Assembly (NCBI GenBank): GCA_018898455.1
Contig: JAHIJO010000129.1
Span: forward strand, 1 to 47,604
Length of the DNA stretch: 47,604 nt
Reading direction: 5' to 3'
DNA from: Verrucomicrobiota bacterium
GTDB taxonomy: Bacteria; Verrucomicrobiota; Kiritimatiellia; JAAZAB01
The notes beneath the pieces were generated by a model. It made no database searches. It was not told the origin of the DNA and saw nothing but the letters and a program-made list of their open reading frames with translations. Shown piece by piece: positions 1 to 9,567 of the stretch. How positions within the stretch are numbered: the first letter of the stretch is position 1; every line of letters begins with the position of its first letter. Both the position numbers and the translations under genes were made by a program.

Positions 1-68
1 AAGGCGTCCTCCTGATGCTTGATTCGGTGTAGTTTGGCGATTCCCCGATTCTACAGGATGGACGCCTT
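1..68. repeat. Large imperfect stem-loop at the left edge
   Basis: AAGGCGTCC at 1-9 is the exact reverse complement of GGACGCCTT at 60-68. The stem continues with TCCTG (10-14) against CAGGA (54-58) with a single bulged base, giving about 14 pairs around a 39-nt loop. A T-rich stretch follows (67-77). It could be the terminator of a gene outside the window or one of the palindromic elements seen elsewhere here. Nothing upstream is visible to decide. Confidence 0.45.
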
Positions 69-85
69 CTTTGTATTCAATAATC

Positions 86-134
86 AACAATCGGCAATCG
101 GCAATCAGAAATTGGGTTGCGGGCGCAAGCCCGC
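86..134. repeat. Short tandem repeat followed by a perfect palindrome
   Basis: A 7-nt unit (AATCGGC) is repeated about 2.5 times around 88-107. It is followed by GCGGGC-GCAA-GCCCGC at 119-134, a perfect 6-bp stem with a 4-nt loop. No coding potential is visible in 1-210. The hairpin is of the same style as the other intergenic palindromes in this window. Confidence 0.5.
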
Positions 135-210
135 CTTAATGTATTTCGCGGTTACATTTCTTCTTGGTTGCGGCAATGCTGCGTCAGTTCCTCTGTAGTT
201 AAGTAAAATT

Positions 211-1557
211 ATGGAACCATCTTTATCCATCCGCCAGATCATCAAGCGCGAAGGCAACCTGGTGCCCTACGACCGGGATCGCATCAGCACGGCCATCTTC
301 CGGGCGCTGGCCTCCGGGGAGCGGGGGGACCGGGCGCTGGCTGAGTCCCTGGGGCGGGACGTGGAATCCGCGCTGGTGAAGAATTACGGGGCCAACGCCA
401 CACCGAGCGTCGAGGAAATCCAGGATATCGTCGAACAGACGCTCATGGAAAAGGGGCAGGCGCAGACCGCCCGGGCCTACATCATCTACCGCAGTCAGCG
501 GGCCCAGTCCCGCGCCGCCCGCGCCTATGCCTTTGAGGTTACCGACAATATTCCCTATAAGAAAATCTACGAAGTTCTGTGCTGGAACATCGACCACGCC
601 TGCCATTCGATCGAGGACCTGAACGCGATCATGGCGCAGGGACGGTTTGCCCGCTTGGTCCAGGAATGCGACCGGCGCTATGAGGAGGAAATCAGCCATT
701 GTGCCGCCCAGATCCTGGAGCGGGTGGGGGATGTTCGGCTCGTGATCGTGGCCGGTCCCTCCTCCTCGGGTAAAACCACGACCACGATTAAACTCAGCGA
801 GTGCCTGGCCAGGGCGGGACTTCAATTCCAGGCGCTGGCCATGGATAATTATTTCTTCGATCTGGAACGCCACCCGAAGGATGAATTCGGCGATTACGAT
901 TATGAAGCGCCGGCCTCGCTGGACCTGGATCTGATCAATGAACACCTCGTCCGCCTCCTGGCCGGCGAAACCATCAAGACGCCGCACTATGACTTCAAGA
1001 CCGGGAAGCGGACACTGAATGTCCACGCCATGCATCTGGAGAAGAATCATCTCCTGCTGTTAGACAGTCTGCATGGCTTATATGACGGCATGACCCGCCG
1101 CATCGGCACGTCGCAGAAATTCAAGGTTTATGTGGAGACCCTGGGCCAGCTCCATTCCGAAAACGGCCCGTTCATGCGCTGGGCGGATAACCGCCTGATG
1201 CGGCGGATGATCCGCGACAGCTGGCATCGTAACTCCCAGCCGGAAACCACCCTGACTCACTGGCATTATGTCCGGCGCAGTGAGCTGCAAAACATCATTC
1301 CCTTCATCAAAGCCGCGGATTTTATGGTCAACAGCGCGTTGCCCTTCGAAATTCCGATCCTGAAACACCTTGTGTTCCGGTATTTCCCCGAGGCCCTGAA
1401 CCGGTATCGCGACGATCCATCCCGGCAGGACGCCTATATCCGGGCCAAGCGCGTTTATGACTTCCTTCTGCCGCTGACGGCCATGGCCGACGACTCCTGC
1501 GTGCCGGCCGATTCCCTGCTCCGGGAATTCATCGGCGGCAGTCGCTACACCTATTGA
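211..1557 (+). CDS. ATP-cone / uridine kinase-like fusion protein
   Basis: This is a 448-residue cytoplasmic protein with two recognisable parts. Residues about 8-100 look like an ATP-cone, the nucleotide-sensing domain usually found on ribonucleotide reductases and NrdR (IIKREGNLVPYDRDRIS..., with the helical RAYIIYRSQR end). Residues about 175-400 are a P-loop kinase of the uridine kinase/phosphoribulokinase family. Its Walker A is GPSSSGKTT at 182-190, with the substrate-side DNYF motif at 212-215. The inferred reaction is ATP-dependent phosphorylation of a nucleoside or similar substrate, with the ATP-cone as allosteric sensor. The TGS domain found on some larger relatives is absent. The ATG at 211 has only a weak ribosome site. 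It appears monocistronic, with a new promoter before the next gene. The domain calls are firm, the substrate is not. Confidence 0.85.
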   Translation: MEPSLSIRQIIKREGNLVPYDRDRISTAIFRALASGERGDRALAESLGRDVESALVKNYGANATPSVEEIQDIVEQTLMEKGQAQTARAYIIYRSQRAQSRAARAYAFEVTDNIPYKKIYEVLCWNIDHACHSIEDLNAIMAQGRFARLVQECDRRYEEEISHCAAQILERVGDVRLVIVAGPSSSGKTTTTIKLSECLARAGLQFQALAMDNYFFDLERHPKDEFGDYDYEAPASLDLDLINEHLVRLLAGETIKTPHYDFKTGKRTLNVHAMHLEKNHLLLLDSLHGLYDGMTRRIGTSQKFKVYVETLGQLHSENGPFMRWADNRLMRRMIRDSWHRNSQPETTLTHWHYVRRSELQNIIPFIKAADFMVNSALPFEIPILKHLVFRYFPEALNRYRDDPSRQDAYIRAKRVYDFLLPLTAMADDSCVPADSLLREFIGGSRYTY

Positions 1558-1586
1558 GCGTCGCGTTATCCCTTCCCCAATCCCGC

Positions 1587-1616
1587 TTGACAGCTTTAAC
1601 TAAATATGTTTACATA
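1587..1616 (+). promoter_or_regulatory. Probable promoter with overlapping palindromic operator for the EamA-XRE pair
   Basis: TTGACA at 1587-1592 is a consensus -35 box. About 17-18 nt downstream lies TTACATA (1610-1616), a plausible -10. The dyad TATGT-TT-ACATA at 1605-1616 overlaps this -10. A site like this could bind the XRE-family regulator encoded by the second gene of the unit, giving autoregulation. Boxes and dyad are seen; the regulator assignment is inference. Confidence 0.45.
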
Positions 1617-1633
1617 CACTAAACATTGGGCGT

Positions 1634-2497
1634 TTGATTATGATGACGATTCTCTTTTCTCTGGGCAGTATGTTTTTCGCCGGCGTCAATGATCTGGTGT
1701 TTAAGCGCTATGGCCAGAAACCAAGGTCGGTTGGAGCTTTTATCGCGCTCATTGGCATCGTCTGGACCCTGTTTTTCTTGACCTTGGGGTTCATCAAAGG
1801 GACATTGTCATGGACCTTGCCGCTCATGATAATCGGATCACTGACCGGTATCACTTCCGCAATTTCAAACATTCTGCTGATCGAGGCGATGAAAAGGACC
1901 GGGGCGGGGATCGGTTCCACCATTTACCGGTTGAATCTTATTTTTGTGGCGGTGATGGCGTTTTTCTTTTTACATGAAACCTTTAATATCTGGAAAACAA
2001 CCGGTCTGGTGTGTGCCGTTGTAACCATTGTCCTGATTTTTCAGAACCATAATGAACCTTCGGGTCAGTCTCCCGCCGTCAGGTTTTTATTGCTTTTGGT
2101 GCTGGCGAGTTTTTTGCGCGCCTGCATGGGCATCGGCTACAAAATTGCCAGCTTGTGCCAGGTCAGCGATGAAGCCTTTCTAGCCTTGAATGGCGTTTAC
2201 TGGATGATATTCGGCGGAGCGTATCTGTTGTCCAAGGAAAGGTCTGTAGTTTTGAAAAAAAAGGTGCTGGTCTATGCCGCGCTGTCCGGACTGCTGGTTT
2301 GCGGCATCGCGATTTGTATGAAATGGGCGGTGAATTACGGCGATGCCAGTGTGGCGGTGACGATCTCCCAGTTAAGTTTTTTAATTACCGTTCCGGGATC
2401 CGTGATATTGTTTCATGAGCATTGTTCCCTGAAAACAATCGCGGCGGTTTTTCTGGCAGTTGCCGGCATTATTCTGTTGGCGATCGGTCAGGTTTAG
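1634..2497 (+). CDS. EamA/DMT-family membrane transporter
   Basis: This is a 287-residue, very hydrophobic protein with about ten predicted membrane segments arranged as two homologous halves, as in drug/metabolite (EamA) exporters. The first half ends with an EAMKRTGAGIGSTIYRLNLIF-type helix and the second with TISQLSFLITVPGSVILF, the usual inner-helix positions. It would sit in the inner membrane and export or import a small metabolite; the substrate cannot be read from sequence. The start may be the TTG at 1634 or, more likely, the ATG at 1640. It is followed after 24 nt by an XRE-cupin regulator, a pairing common for transporters controlled by their own ligand. Confidence 0.8.
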   Translation: MIMMTILFSLGSMFFAGVNDLVFKRYGQKPRSVGAFIALIGIVWTLFFLTLGFIKGTLSWTLPLMIIGSLTGITSAISNILLIEAMKRTGAGIGSTIYRLNLIFVAVMAFFFLHETFNIWKTTGLVCAVVTIVLIFQNHNEPSGQSPAVRFLLLLVLASFLRACMGIGYKIASLCQVSDEAFLALNGVYWMIFGGAYLLSKERSVVLKKKVLVYAALSGLLVCGIAICMKWAVNYGDASVAVTISQLSFLITVPGSVILFHEHCSLKTIAAVFLAVAGIILLAIGQV

Positions 2498-2521
2498 ACC
2501 ATAAGGAAAAGGAGGATGGCT

Positions 2522-3121
2522 ATGGACTTAATGGATATCGCCTTGAATATAAAAAAACTCCGGCACAGCCGGGGAATGACCCTGGATACCTTGGCCGGCA
2601 TGGCGGGGGTGACCAAGGGGTATTTATCCCAACTCGAGCACTTCCGGACGCATCCCTCTCTGCCTGTGCTTTATAAGCTCGCCGATGCCTTTAAGGTTCA
2701 TCCTTCCGTATTGCTGGCCAGCCGCCAGGAACGCATGGCCTATGTGGTGACCCGTCAAGGCGAGGGGGTGCGCATAGAACGGGAATTTCCGGAATCGGGC
2801 TTTATCTACAAAGCTCTGGCCAGGCCGAAACATTCCAAAATAATGGAGCCCTTTCTGCTGGAGATGCCGCCGCACTCAACCCGGAAGGACGTCACCACTA
2901 ATGGGGACGAGTATGTTTATATACTGGAAGGACATATTCGTTTTTATCTGGGAGATGAACTAGTGGAATTGAAGGCGGGCGATAGCCTGTATTTTGAAGG
3001 CCGGATTCCGCACCACCCCGAAAATCCCGCGAACCAAAAGGCGATTTTACTGGTGATCTATGCCCTCAAAGAAGAATCAAATGAGCAACATCAGGCGGTG
3101 GGGCGCCGCCCGCAGAGGTGA
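2522..3121 (+). CDS. XRE-family transcriptional regulator with C-terminal cupin
   Basis: A 199-residue protein. Residues about 8-62 form a helix-turn-helix of the XRE/Cro type (IKKLRHSRGMTLDTLAGMAG, then VTKGYLSQLE). Residues about 105-185 form a cupin barrel with the motif HSTRKDVTTNGDEYVYILEG and a second strand set around YFEGRIPHHPEN. Regulators of this build bind a small ligand or metal in the cupin and repress or activate a neighbouring transporter or catabolic gene. I chose ATG 2522 because GGAGG (2511-2515) lies 6 nt before it; the upstream ATG at 2516 would touch the ribosome site. It is probably co-transcribed with the EamA gene and likely controls the palindrome at 1605-1616. Confidence 0.85.
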   Translation: MDLMDIALNIKKLRHSRGMTLDTLAGMAGVTKGYLSQLEHFRTHPSLPVLYKLADAFKVHPSVLLASRQERMAYVVTRQGEGVRIEREFPESGFIYKALARPKHSKIMEPFLLEMPPHSTRKDVTTNGDEYVYILEGHIRFYLGDELVELKAGDSLYFEGRIPHHPENPANQKAILLVIYALKEESNEQHQAVGRRPQR

Positions 3122-3250
3122 AGGAACATACGCAGGACTTGCCCCTGTCGTGGAGGGCAAGGCTGTGCCGAGCCGATAATGACACAGCCGTGGGCGTGTT
3201 ACGGGAATTGCCAGGATGCTTGACGCCGATCGCGGCATGGCCTACTATAA
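3122..3250. other. Intergenic spacer with a GGCTGTG/CACAGCC dyad
   Basis: The stretch between the XRE gene and the riboswitch has no convincing ORF. It contains GGCTGTG (3161-3167) and CACAGCC (3182-3188), a 7-bp stem with a 14-nt loop. There is no T-tract, so termination of the upstream unit is uncertain. A promoter for the thi transcript must lie here but no strong boxes stand out. Confidence 0.35.
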
Positions 3251-3257
3251 CCATCAT

Positions 3258-3335
3258 ATTTCGCCGGGGTGCCCTCATGGGCTGAGAATAGACCCGCTGA
3301 ACCTGATCCGGATGATGCCGGCGTAGGGAGCGATC
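3258..3335 (+). promoter_or_regulatory. TPP riboswitch (THI element)
   Basis: The thi-box landmarks appear in order: GGGGTGCCC (3265-3273), GGCTGAGA (3280-3287), GACCC (3291-3295), GAACCTGATCCGG (3299-3311), and ATGCCGGCGTAGGGA (3315-3329). These are the conserved pyrimidine- and pyrophosphate-sensor arms of the thiamin pyrophosphate aptamer. It lies 75 nt upstream of thiS. A terminator-like hairpin immediately follows, so ligand binding most likely stops transcription when thiamin pyrophosphate is plentiful. Confidence 0.95.
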
Positions 3336-3345
3336 GTTTATCCTG

Positions 3346-3389
3346 AAAGCGCATCCCGCTATTTGTTGTGAATCGGGACGCGCTTTTTT
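3346..3389 (+). terminator. Riboswitch expression-platform terminator
   Basis: AAAGCG-CATCCCG (from 3346) pairs with CGGGACGCGCTTT (3374-3386), with one mismatched position and a loop of about 15 nt. A run of six T follows directly (3384-3389). It sits between the TPP aptamer and the thiS start, the expected position for an intrinsic terminator controlled by the riboswitch. Confidence 0.8.
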
Positions 3390-3409
3390 GTGTTGTCAGT
3401 CTGAATAGT

Positions 3410-3610
3410 ATGAAAATTATAGTCAACGGCGAACCCCGCGAGTGCCAGAATGCTTGTTCCATCCTGGATCTTCTGGATGAGTTGAATATCCCCGCCGACC
3501 AGGCGGCCATCGTGGTGAATGATGATGTCGTGTCGCCCAAGCGGAGAGCTTACATCGTGTTGCGGGAAGGAGACCGGGTTGAAATCCTGACCTTGGCCGC
3601 AGGCGGATAA
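3410..3610 (+). CDS. thiS: Sulfur carrier protein ThiS
   Basis: A 66-residue ubiquitin-fold protein that begins [12 protein letters not shown], contains the [10 protein letters not shown] core, and ends [10 protein letters not shown]. The terminal Gly-Gly is the site that is adenylated by a ThiF-type enzyme and turned into the thiocarboxylate that gives sulfur to the thiazole of thiamin. The family is 60-70 residues long. An upstream in-frame start at 3368 would fall inside the riboswitch terminator, so ATG 3410 is preferred. The exposed GG end needs no protease for maturation. It is followed after 20 nt by thiG and lies under TPP riboswitch control. Confidence 0.93.
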   Translation: MKIIVNGEPRECQNACSILDLLDELNIPADQAAIVVNDDVVSPKRRAYIVLREGDRVEILTLAAGG

Positions 3611-3630
3611 CAGAAACTCAGGTTAAAGCC

Positions 3631-4422
3631 ATGGACAAACTGAAGCTGGGTTGTTTTGAGTTTGAATCACGGCTGATCATGGGCACGGGGAAATATTCGG
3701 ACACCCCGACCATGTTGCGGGCCATTGAGGCTTCCGGCGCCCAACTGGTCACTGTGGCGTTGCGACGGTTCAACCGGGAACGACCGGCGGATGATCTGAT
3801 GGGCCCCTTGTTGGGAATGAAACACCTGACGCTCATGCCGAACACCTCCGGCGCGTGTAATGCCGGCGAGGCGGTCAAGGCCGCCCATCTGACCCGTGAA
3901 TTAACCGGCAGTCCGTTCATCAAGATCGAGATTCACCCGAATCCGCATCATCTGCTTCCGGATCCGATCGAAACTTACGAAGCGGCCAGGATTCTTGCCG
4001 CTGAGGGGTTTGTCGTGATGCCGTACATGCCGGCAGATCCCGTGCTGGCCAAGCGCCTGGAGGATGTCGGTTGTGCTTCCGTGATGCCGCTCGGGTCGCC
4101 GATTGGATCCGGCCAGGGATTGGCCACCGCCGGCATGCTGAAAATCATCATTCGCAATAGCCGGGTGCCTGTGATCATTGATGCCGGTTTGCGTTCGCCA
4201 TCCGAGGCGGCCGCGGCCATGGAAATGGGTTGTGATGCCGTGCTGATCAACAGCGCCATTGCCGTGGCAAACGATCCCCCGGCCATGGCGGTGGCGTTTG
4301 CCAGGGCCATTGAGGCGGGGCGATTGGCCCGGTTGGCCGGCATTATGGTCAGGAGCGATTCGGCCGTGGCTACCAGCCCGTTGACGTCGTTTTTGGCGAG
4401 GGACAAATCCGAACCGATTTAA
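3631..4422 (+). CDS. thiG: Thiazole synthase ThiG
   Basis: A 263-residue (beta/alpha)8-barrel enzyme that condenses 1-deoxyxylulose 5-phosphate, dehydroglycine and ThiS thiocarboxylate into the thiazole phosphate of thiamin. Landmarks are the N-terminal [12 protein letters not shown], the Schiff-base lysine in FIKIEI (about K98), the [14 protein letters not shown] phosphate loop, and [13 protein letters not shown] with [13 protein letters not shown] near the C-terminus. Length matches the family (250-270). Neither thiH nor thiO, which supply dehydroglycine, is in the window. It is co-transcribed with thiS. Confidence 0.95.
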   Translation: MDKLKLGCFEFESRLIMGTGKYSDTPTMLRAIEASGAQLVTVALRRFNRERPADDLMGPLLGMKHLTLMPNTSGACNAGEAVKAAHLTRELTGSPFIKIEIHPNPHHLLPDPIETYEAARILAAEGFVVMPYMPADPVLAKRLEDVGCASVMPLGSPIGSGQGLATAGMLKIIIRNSRVPVIIDAGLRSPSEAAAAMEMGCDAVLINSAIAVANDPPAMAVAFARAIEAGRLARLAGIMVRSDSAVATSPLTSFLARDKSEPI

Positions 4423-4436
4423 GATGAAAAAAGAAG

Positions 4437-4485
4437 TTGACATATTTGATGCTATGTCTAATCTCTACTCTATTGATGGGAGTAG
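4437..4485 (+). promoter_or_regulatory. Promoter and inverted repeat upstream of the Rrf2 gene
   Basis: TTGACA at 4437-4442 and TAATCT at 4459-4464 are separated by 16 nt and look like a sigma-70 promoter. Directly downstream, CTACTC (4465-4470) and GAGTAG (4480-4485) form a perfect inverted repeat around 9 nt. This is a suitable operator position for autoregulation by the Rrf2 protein. The sequence does not match the Escherichia coli IscR consensus closely, so the operator role is inference. Confidence 0.5.
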
Positions 4486-4496
4486 TGGGATTAATT

Positions 4497-6276
<1,780 letters not shown>

Positions 6277-6306
6277 ACCCAAAGCACGCAGAGGAGAAAC
6301 GGAGTT

Positions 6307-7260
6307 ATGAGCCATATCTTCGATGACAACTCGCAATCCATCGGCAAGACGCCCCTGGTTCGGCTCAATGCGATCGTTAAGGGCGCCAAGGCCATAGTGC
6401 TGGCTAAAATCGAGGGGCGCAATCCTTCGTATTCTGTCAAATGCCGGATTGGCGCGGCTATGATCTGGGATGCTGAGCAGCGTGGCGTGCTGAAGCATGG
6501 CATCGAGATTGTCGAGCCGACCAGCGGCAATACAGGAATTGCGCTGGCCTTTGTTGCCGCCGCCCGCGGCTACTCGCTTACGTTGACGATGCCGGACACC
6601 ATGAGTATCGAGCGCCGCCGGGTGCTCGCGGGCTTAGGTGCCAAGCTGGTATTGACGCCGGGCGCGGAGGGCATGAAGGGGGCCATCCTGCGCGCCGAGA
6701 AAATACTGGCGGCCGAGCCCGGCCGCTATTTTATGCCCCAGCAGTTCACAAATCCGGCCAATCCGGCCATCCATGAAAAAACCACCGGACCGGAAATCTG
6801 GAATGACACCGCCGGCGCGGTGGATGTGCTGGTCTCCGGTGTCGGCACGGGTGGCACCCTCACCGGCATTTCGCGCTACATCAAGAAGACCAGCGGGAAA
6901 CCGATCCTGTCCGTGGCAGTGGAACCGAGAGAAAGTCCGGTCATTTCCCAGGCACGGGCCGGAGAAACGCTCAAACCGGCGCCGCATAAAATACAAGGCA
7001 TTGGCGCTGGTTTTATTCCTGAGACACTGGACCTGGCTATGGTTGATCGCGTCGAGCAGGTGACCGGCGATGAGGCCATCGATACGGCCAGACGTCTCAT
7101 GAAGGTAGAAGGTATCCTGGCCGGAATTTCCAGTGGCGCGGCTGTCGCGGCGGCGTCCCGTCTCGCGTATGATGCCGAATTTTCCGGGAAAACTATCGTC
7201 GTGATTCTGCCCGATGCCGCCGAGCGTTATCTGTCCACGGTGCTGTTCGAAAATGGATAA
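6307..7260 (+). CDS. cysK: Cysteine synthase A (O-acetylserine thiol-lyase)
   Basis: A 317-residue fold-type II PLP enzyme that converts O-acetylserine and sulfide to cysteine. The PLP lysine is about K45 in [11 protein letters not shown], the form typical of E. coli-type CysK. The substrate loop TSGNTG is at 72-77, followed by [11 protein letters not shown], and the phosphate-binding [10 protein letters not shown] is near 180. Full length for the family. GGAG upstream in aggagaaacggagttATG supports the start. It follows metY by 30 nt. CysK is known to partner CymR-type Rrf2 regulators in Firmicutes, which fits the gene two positions upstream. Confidence 0.95.
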   Translation: MSHIFDDNSQSIGKTPLVRLNAIVKGAKAIVLAKIEGRNPSYSVKCRIGAAMIWDAEQRGVLKHGIEIVEPTSGNTGIALAFVAAARGYSLTLTMPDTMSIERRRVLAGLGAKLVLTPGAEGMKGAILRAEKILAAEPGRYFMPQQFTNPANPAIHEKTTGPEIWNDTAGAVDVLVSGVGTGGTLTGISRYIKKTSGKPILSVAVEPRESPVISQARAGETLKPAPHKIQGIGAGFIPETLDLAMVDRVEQVTGDEAIDTARRLMKVEGILAGISSGAAVAAASRLAYDAEFSGKTIVVILPDAAERYLSTVLFENG

Positions 7261-7359
7261 TCTTGCCAATTGTCTGACTGGACGGCAGCAGCGGACGTGA
7301 TTTTCTCGTTTTCTGGGACCGATGCCAAAAGGATTGATCTTATATCCATCGAGGTGAAA

Positions 7360-8112
7360 ATGCCGATTGCACGTTTGCCTGCATTATTGAAACAGCGTTT
7401 TGCTCGACAACTAGCCCTGCCTGAAATCGGCGACCGCGGCCAGCGACAACTGCTGGCCGGCCGTGTTCTGCTGGTGGGGGCGGGGGGGCTGGGTTCTCCC
7501 GCCGGCTTGTATCTTGCCGCCGCCGGTGTCGGCACGATCGGCATCGTGGACGACGACACCGTTGAGCTGGGGAATCTGCAACGCCAGATTTTTCATGCCA
7601 CGGCGGATGTGGGCCGGTTAAAGGTGGAATCGGCAGCGGAGAAAATGCGGGCCATCCATCCTGCGGCGGCCATCCAGGTCTATCCGAAGCGCCTCACTGC
7701 CCGAAATGCGGCGGCCATTTTCAGGGATTATGATTTTATCGTTGATGCCGTGGATAATGTGGAAACGAAATGGCTGATTGCGAGGGCCTGCCGTCGGCTG
7801 CAGAAGCCCTATTCCTACGGCGGAATATTTCGCCATGCCGGTCAGACCATGACGATTCATCCGGGGCAGACCGCCTGCCTGGGGTGCGTGTTTGCCGATC
7901 TGCTTCCCGCGACCGATTCGGTTCCCCGGGGTCCGCTGGGGGTTGTGCCGGGGGTGATTGGGACGATCCAGGCGGCGGAGGCCATCAAGCATCTGCTGTC
8001 CATCGGCACTCCTCTAACTAACCGCCTGTTGACCTTTGACGCTTTGGATATGAACCTGCGTTGGGTGCGCGTCAATCGGACCCCCACCTGCGCCCTCTGC
8101 CGGGTGGTGTAG
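7360..8112 (+). CDS. thiF: ThiF/MoeB/HesA-family E1-like adenylyltransferase
   Basis: A 250-residue enzyme that adenylates the C-terminal Gly-Gly of a ubiquitin-like sulfur carrier, here most likely ThiS. Visible are RFARQLALPEIG at the N-terminus, the nucleotide loop VGAGGLGSP (about 39-47), DDDTVELGNLQRQ, and two CxxC zinc pairs (CLGC and the C-terminal CALC). In the usual catalytic-cysteine position before the LGVVPGVIG motif the sequence is DSVPRGPLG, with serine where ThiF and MoeB normally have cysteine. I chose ATG 7360 with GAGG at 7351-7354; a TTG at 7270 would add 30 unrelated residues. MoeB-like use for molybdopterin cannot be excluded, but thiS is near and no moaD is seen. Confidence 0.85.
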   Translation: MPIARLPALLKQRFARQLALPEIGDRGQRQLLAGRVLLVGAGGLGSPAGLYLAAAGVGTIGIVDDDTVELGNLQRQIFHATADVGRLKVESAAEKMRAIHPAAAIQVYPKRLTARNAAAIFRDYDFIVDAVDNVETKWLIARACRRLQKPYSYGGIFRHAGQTMTIHPGQTACLGCVFADLLPATDSVPRGPLGVVPGVIGTIQAAEAIKHLLSIGTPLTNRLLTFDALDMNLRWVRVNRTPTCALCRVV

Positions 8113-8125
8113 GGTAAATTATTTT

Positions 8126-8140
8126 CATCCGTTTCGGATG
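8126..8140. repeat. Small perfect hairpin after the thiF-like gene
   Basis: CATCCG (8126-8131), TTT, CGGATG (8135-8140). It lies 14 nt after the stop codon of the E1-like gene but has no T-tract behind it, so a terminator role is only possible. Confidence 0.3.
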
Positions 8141-8302
8141 GTGATACGTGCTGTTAAATGGGACGTGTTCCGTTTCTCGATTGAAAAATTCACGGTAGGC
8201 TCAATGCCCGATGACTTGGTGTAGTGGTTCATAAATAAAACGACACAAATGATAAATCAACAACGGCGAAAAACTATGCTAGAAATGGCAGATAAAAACG
8301 CG

Positions 8303-8391
8303 TTGAACGACAACACTGTTGGATAATATGTCGAAATGTGCCAATTGACAACATGCCAGCATTCTGCAGAATGTTGAAATAGGCTTACAAT
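8303..8391 (+). promoter_or_regulatory. bioB upstream region with a perfect 14-bp palindrome
   Basis: The 336-nt gap before bioB holds no convincing ORF. CATTCTGCAGAATG at 8360-8373 is a perfect palindrome, extended by CAG/TTG to 8357-8376 with one wobble. TTGACA (8345-8350) precedes it and GGCTTACAA (8382-8390), which resembles one half of a BirA box, follows. A possible promoter further upstream is TTGAAC (8303-8308) with TAATAT (8324-8329). This looks like a regulatory region, but the matching left half of a BirA site is missing, so the regulator is unknown. Confidence 0.35.
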
Positions 8392-8448
8392 TGAAGCGTG
8401 TTGAGATGCGTCGCCCCGGGGTCTTTAATCACTCTTAGTCACGGAATC

Positions 8449-9429
8449 ATGAATTGGAAAACATTAGCCGAAAAAGTGCTGGCCGGCGGGAACGCAACGC
8501 GCGAGGAAGCGCTGGCTGTCCTGGAGTCGCCGGATGACGACCTGCTGGTCTTGCTGGATGCCGCATTTGCCGTGCGTCGGCGCTTTTTCGGGCGCGGCGT
8601 GGCTCTGCATGTGATCCAAAATGCCCAGAGCGGACTCTGTAGTGAGGATTGCGCATATTGCAGTCAATCGTCCGCCGCTGAAGGGTCCATTGAGCGGTAT
8701 CGCCTTCAGTCTGTTGGGGAGATTGTCCAGGGAGCTCATGCGGCGCATCGCCTGGATGCCCTGCGTTACTGCGTGGTCATCAGCGGCCGTGCACCGCCGG
8801 ACAAAACAGTGGAAAAGATCTGTGAGGCCGTCAGGCAAATCAAGCGCGAGGTGCCCCTTCAGATATGCACGTCGCTGGGACTATTGGACAAGGATCAGGC
8901 CCGCCAGTTGAAACAGGCGGGAGTGGACCGGTACAATCATAACCTTGAAACGTCGGAACGTTTTTTCGATTCAATCTGCACGACGCACACGTATGCGGAT
9001 CGGGTGGCCACGGCCAGGGTGGTTAAAGCGGCGGGGATGGAATTGTGCAGTGGCGGCTTACTGGGTATGGGAGAGACGTTCCAGGACCGGGTGGATCTGG
9101 CCTTTGCCCTGCGCGAAGCGGGTGCGGATTCCATTCCGGTCAATTTCCTGGACCCCCGGCCCGGCACTCCGTTGGCAGGCCGACAGCGCTTAAGCCCTTC
9201 CGATTGTCTGCGCGCCCTGATCCTGTTCCGACTGGTGAATTCGGATCGCGAAATCCGGATGGCGGGTGGGCGGGAGGCGTGCCTGGGTCCCATGCAAGTT
9301 CTGGGCCTGTTTGCGGCTAATTCGATGTTCACGAACGGCTATCTCACGACGCCGGGGCAGGGATTGGCGGCAGACCGGGTCATGATCGAATCGGCCGGCT
9401 TTCAGGTGACGTCAATCACCCAGGCGTAA
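8449..9429 (+). CDS. bioB: Biotin synthase
   Basis: A 326-residue radical-SAM enzyme that inserts sulfur into dethiobiotin. The [4Fe-4S] motif CSEDCAYC is at 64-71. The cysteines that hold the sacrificial [2Fe-2S] cluster appear in YCVVISGR, LQICTSLG and ELCSGGLLGMGE, and the unusual arginine ligand is in IRMAGGRE. YNHNLETSERFF and the C-terminal YLTTPGQ are also characteristic. The longer in-frame start at 8398 adds 17 residues outside the family pattern, so ATG 8449 is chosen even though its ribosome site is weak. No other bio genes are nearby. Confidence 0.94.
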   Translation: MNWKTLAEKVLAGGNATREEALAVLESPDDDLLVLLDAAFAVRRRFFGRGVALHVIQNAQSGLCSEDCAYCSQSSAAEGSIERYRLQSVGEIVQGAHAAHRLDALRYCVVISGRAPPDKTVEKICEAVRQIKREVPLQICTSLGLLDKDQARQLKQAGVDRYNHNLETSERFFDSICTTHTYADRVATARVVKAAGMELCSGGLLGMGETFQDRVDLAFALREAGADSIPVNFLDPRPGTPLAGRQRLSPSDCLRALILFRLVNSDREIRMAGGREACLGPMQVLGLFAANSMFTNGYLTTPGQGLAADRVMIESAGFQVTSITQA

Positions 9430-9468
9430 GGCCGTACCATCAGGGGGAACGTTTGTAAGCCTTTGCCA

Positions 9469-9500
9469 GCGAAAAAATAAATTTCATTCCCTTTTTTCGC
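9469..9500. terminator. Possible bidirectional terminator between bioB and mnmA
   Basis: GCGAAAAAA (9469-9477) pairs with TTTTTTCGC (9492-9500) around a 14-nt loop. The A/T-rich arms supply a T-run on each strand, suited to the convergent bioB (+) and mnmA (-) genes. The stem is weak in GC, so efficiency is uncertain. Confidence 0.45.
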
Positions 9501-9567
9501 GTCAATTCATCTGTTTCGCGGGCTAATCTTTGCTCGAAAAAATTAACAACAACTAACCAAATGGAAT

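Noticed and set aside
3094..3110. GGCGG/CCGCC hairpin at the end of the XRE gene as another inserted repeat
   Set aside because: The stem is only 5 bp and imperfectly bounded, and the affected tail is just a few residues; too weak to call.
8286..8330. Integron attC-like site (GTTGGAT and CAACAC dyads)
   Set aside because: A GTTRRRY-like heptamer occurs but there is no matching inverse core at a proper distance and no integrase or cassette array.
8382..8390. BirA (biotin repressor) box before bioB
   Set aside because: Only the right half GGCTTACAA is recognisable. The expected left half about 15 nt upstream is absent, so a BirA site is not supported.
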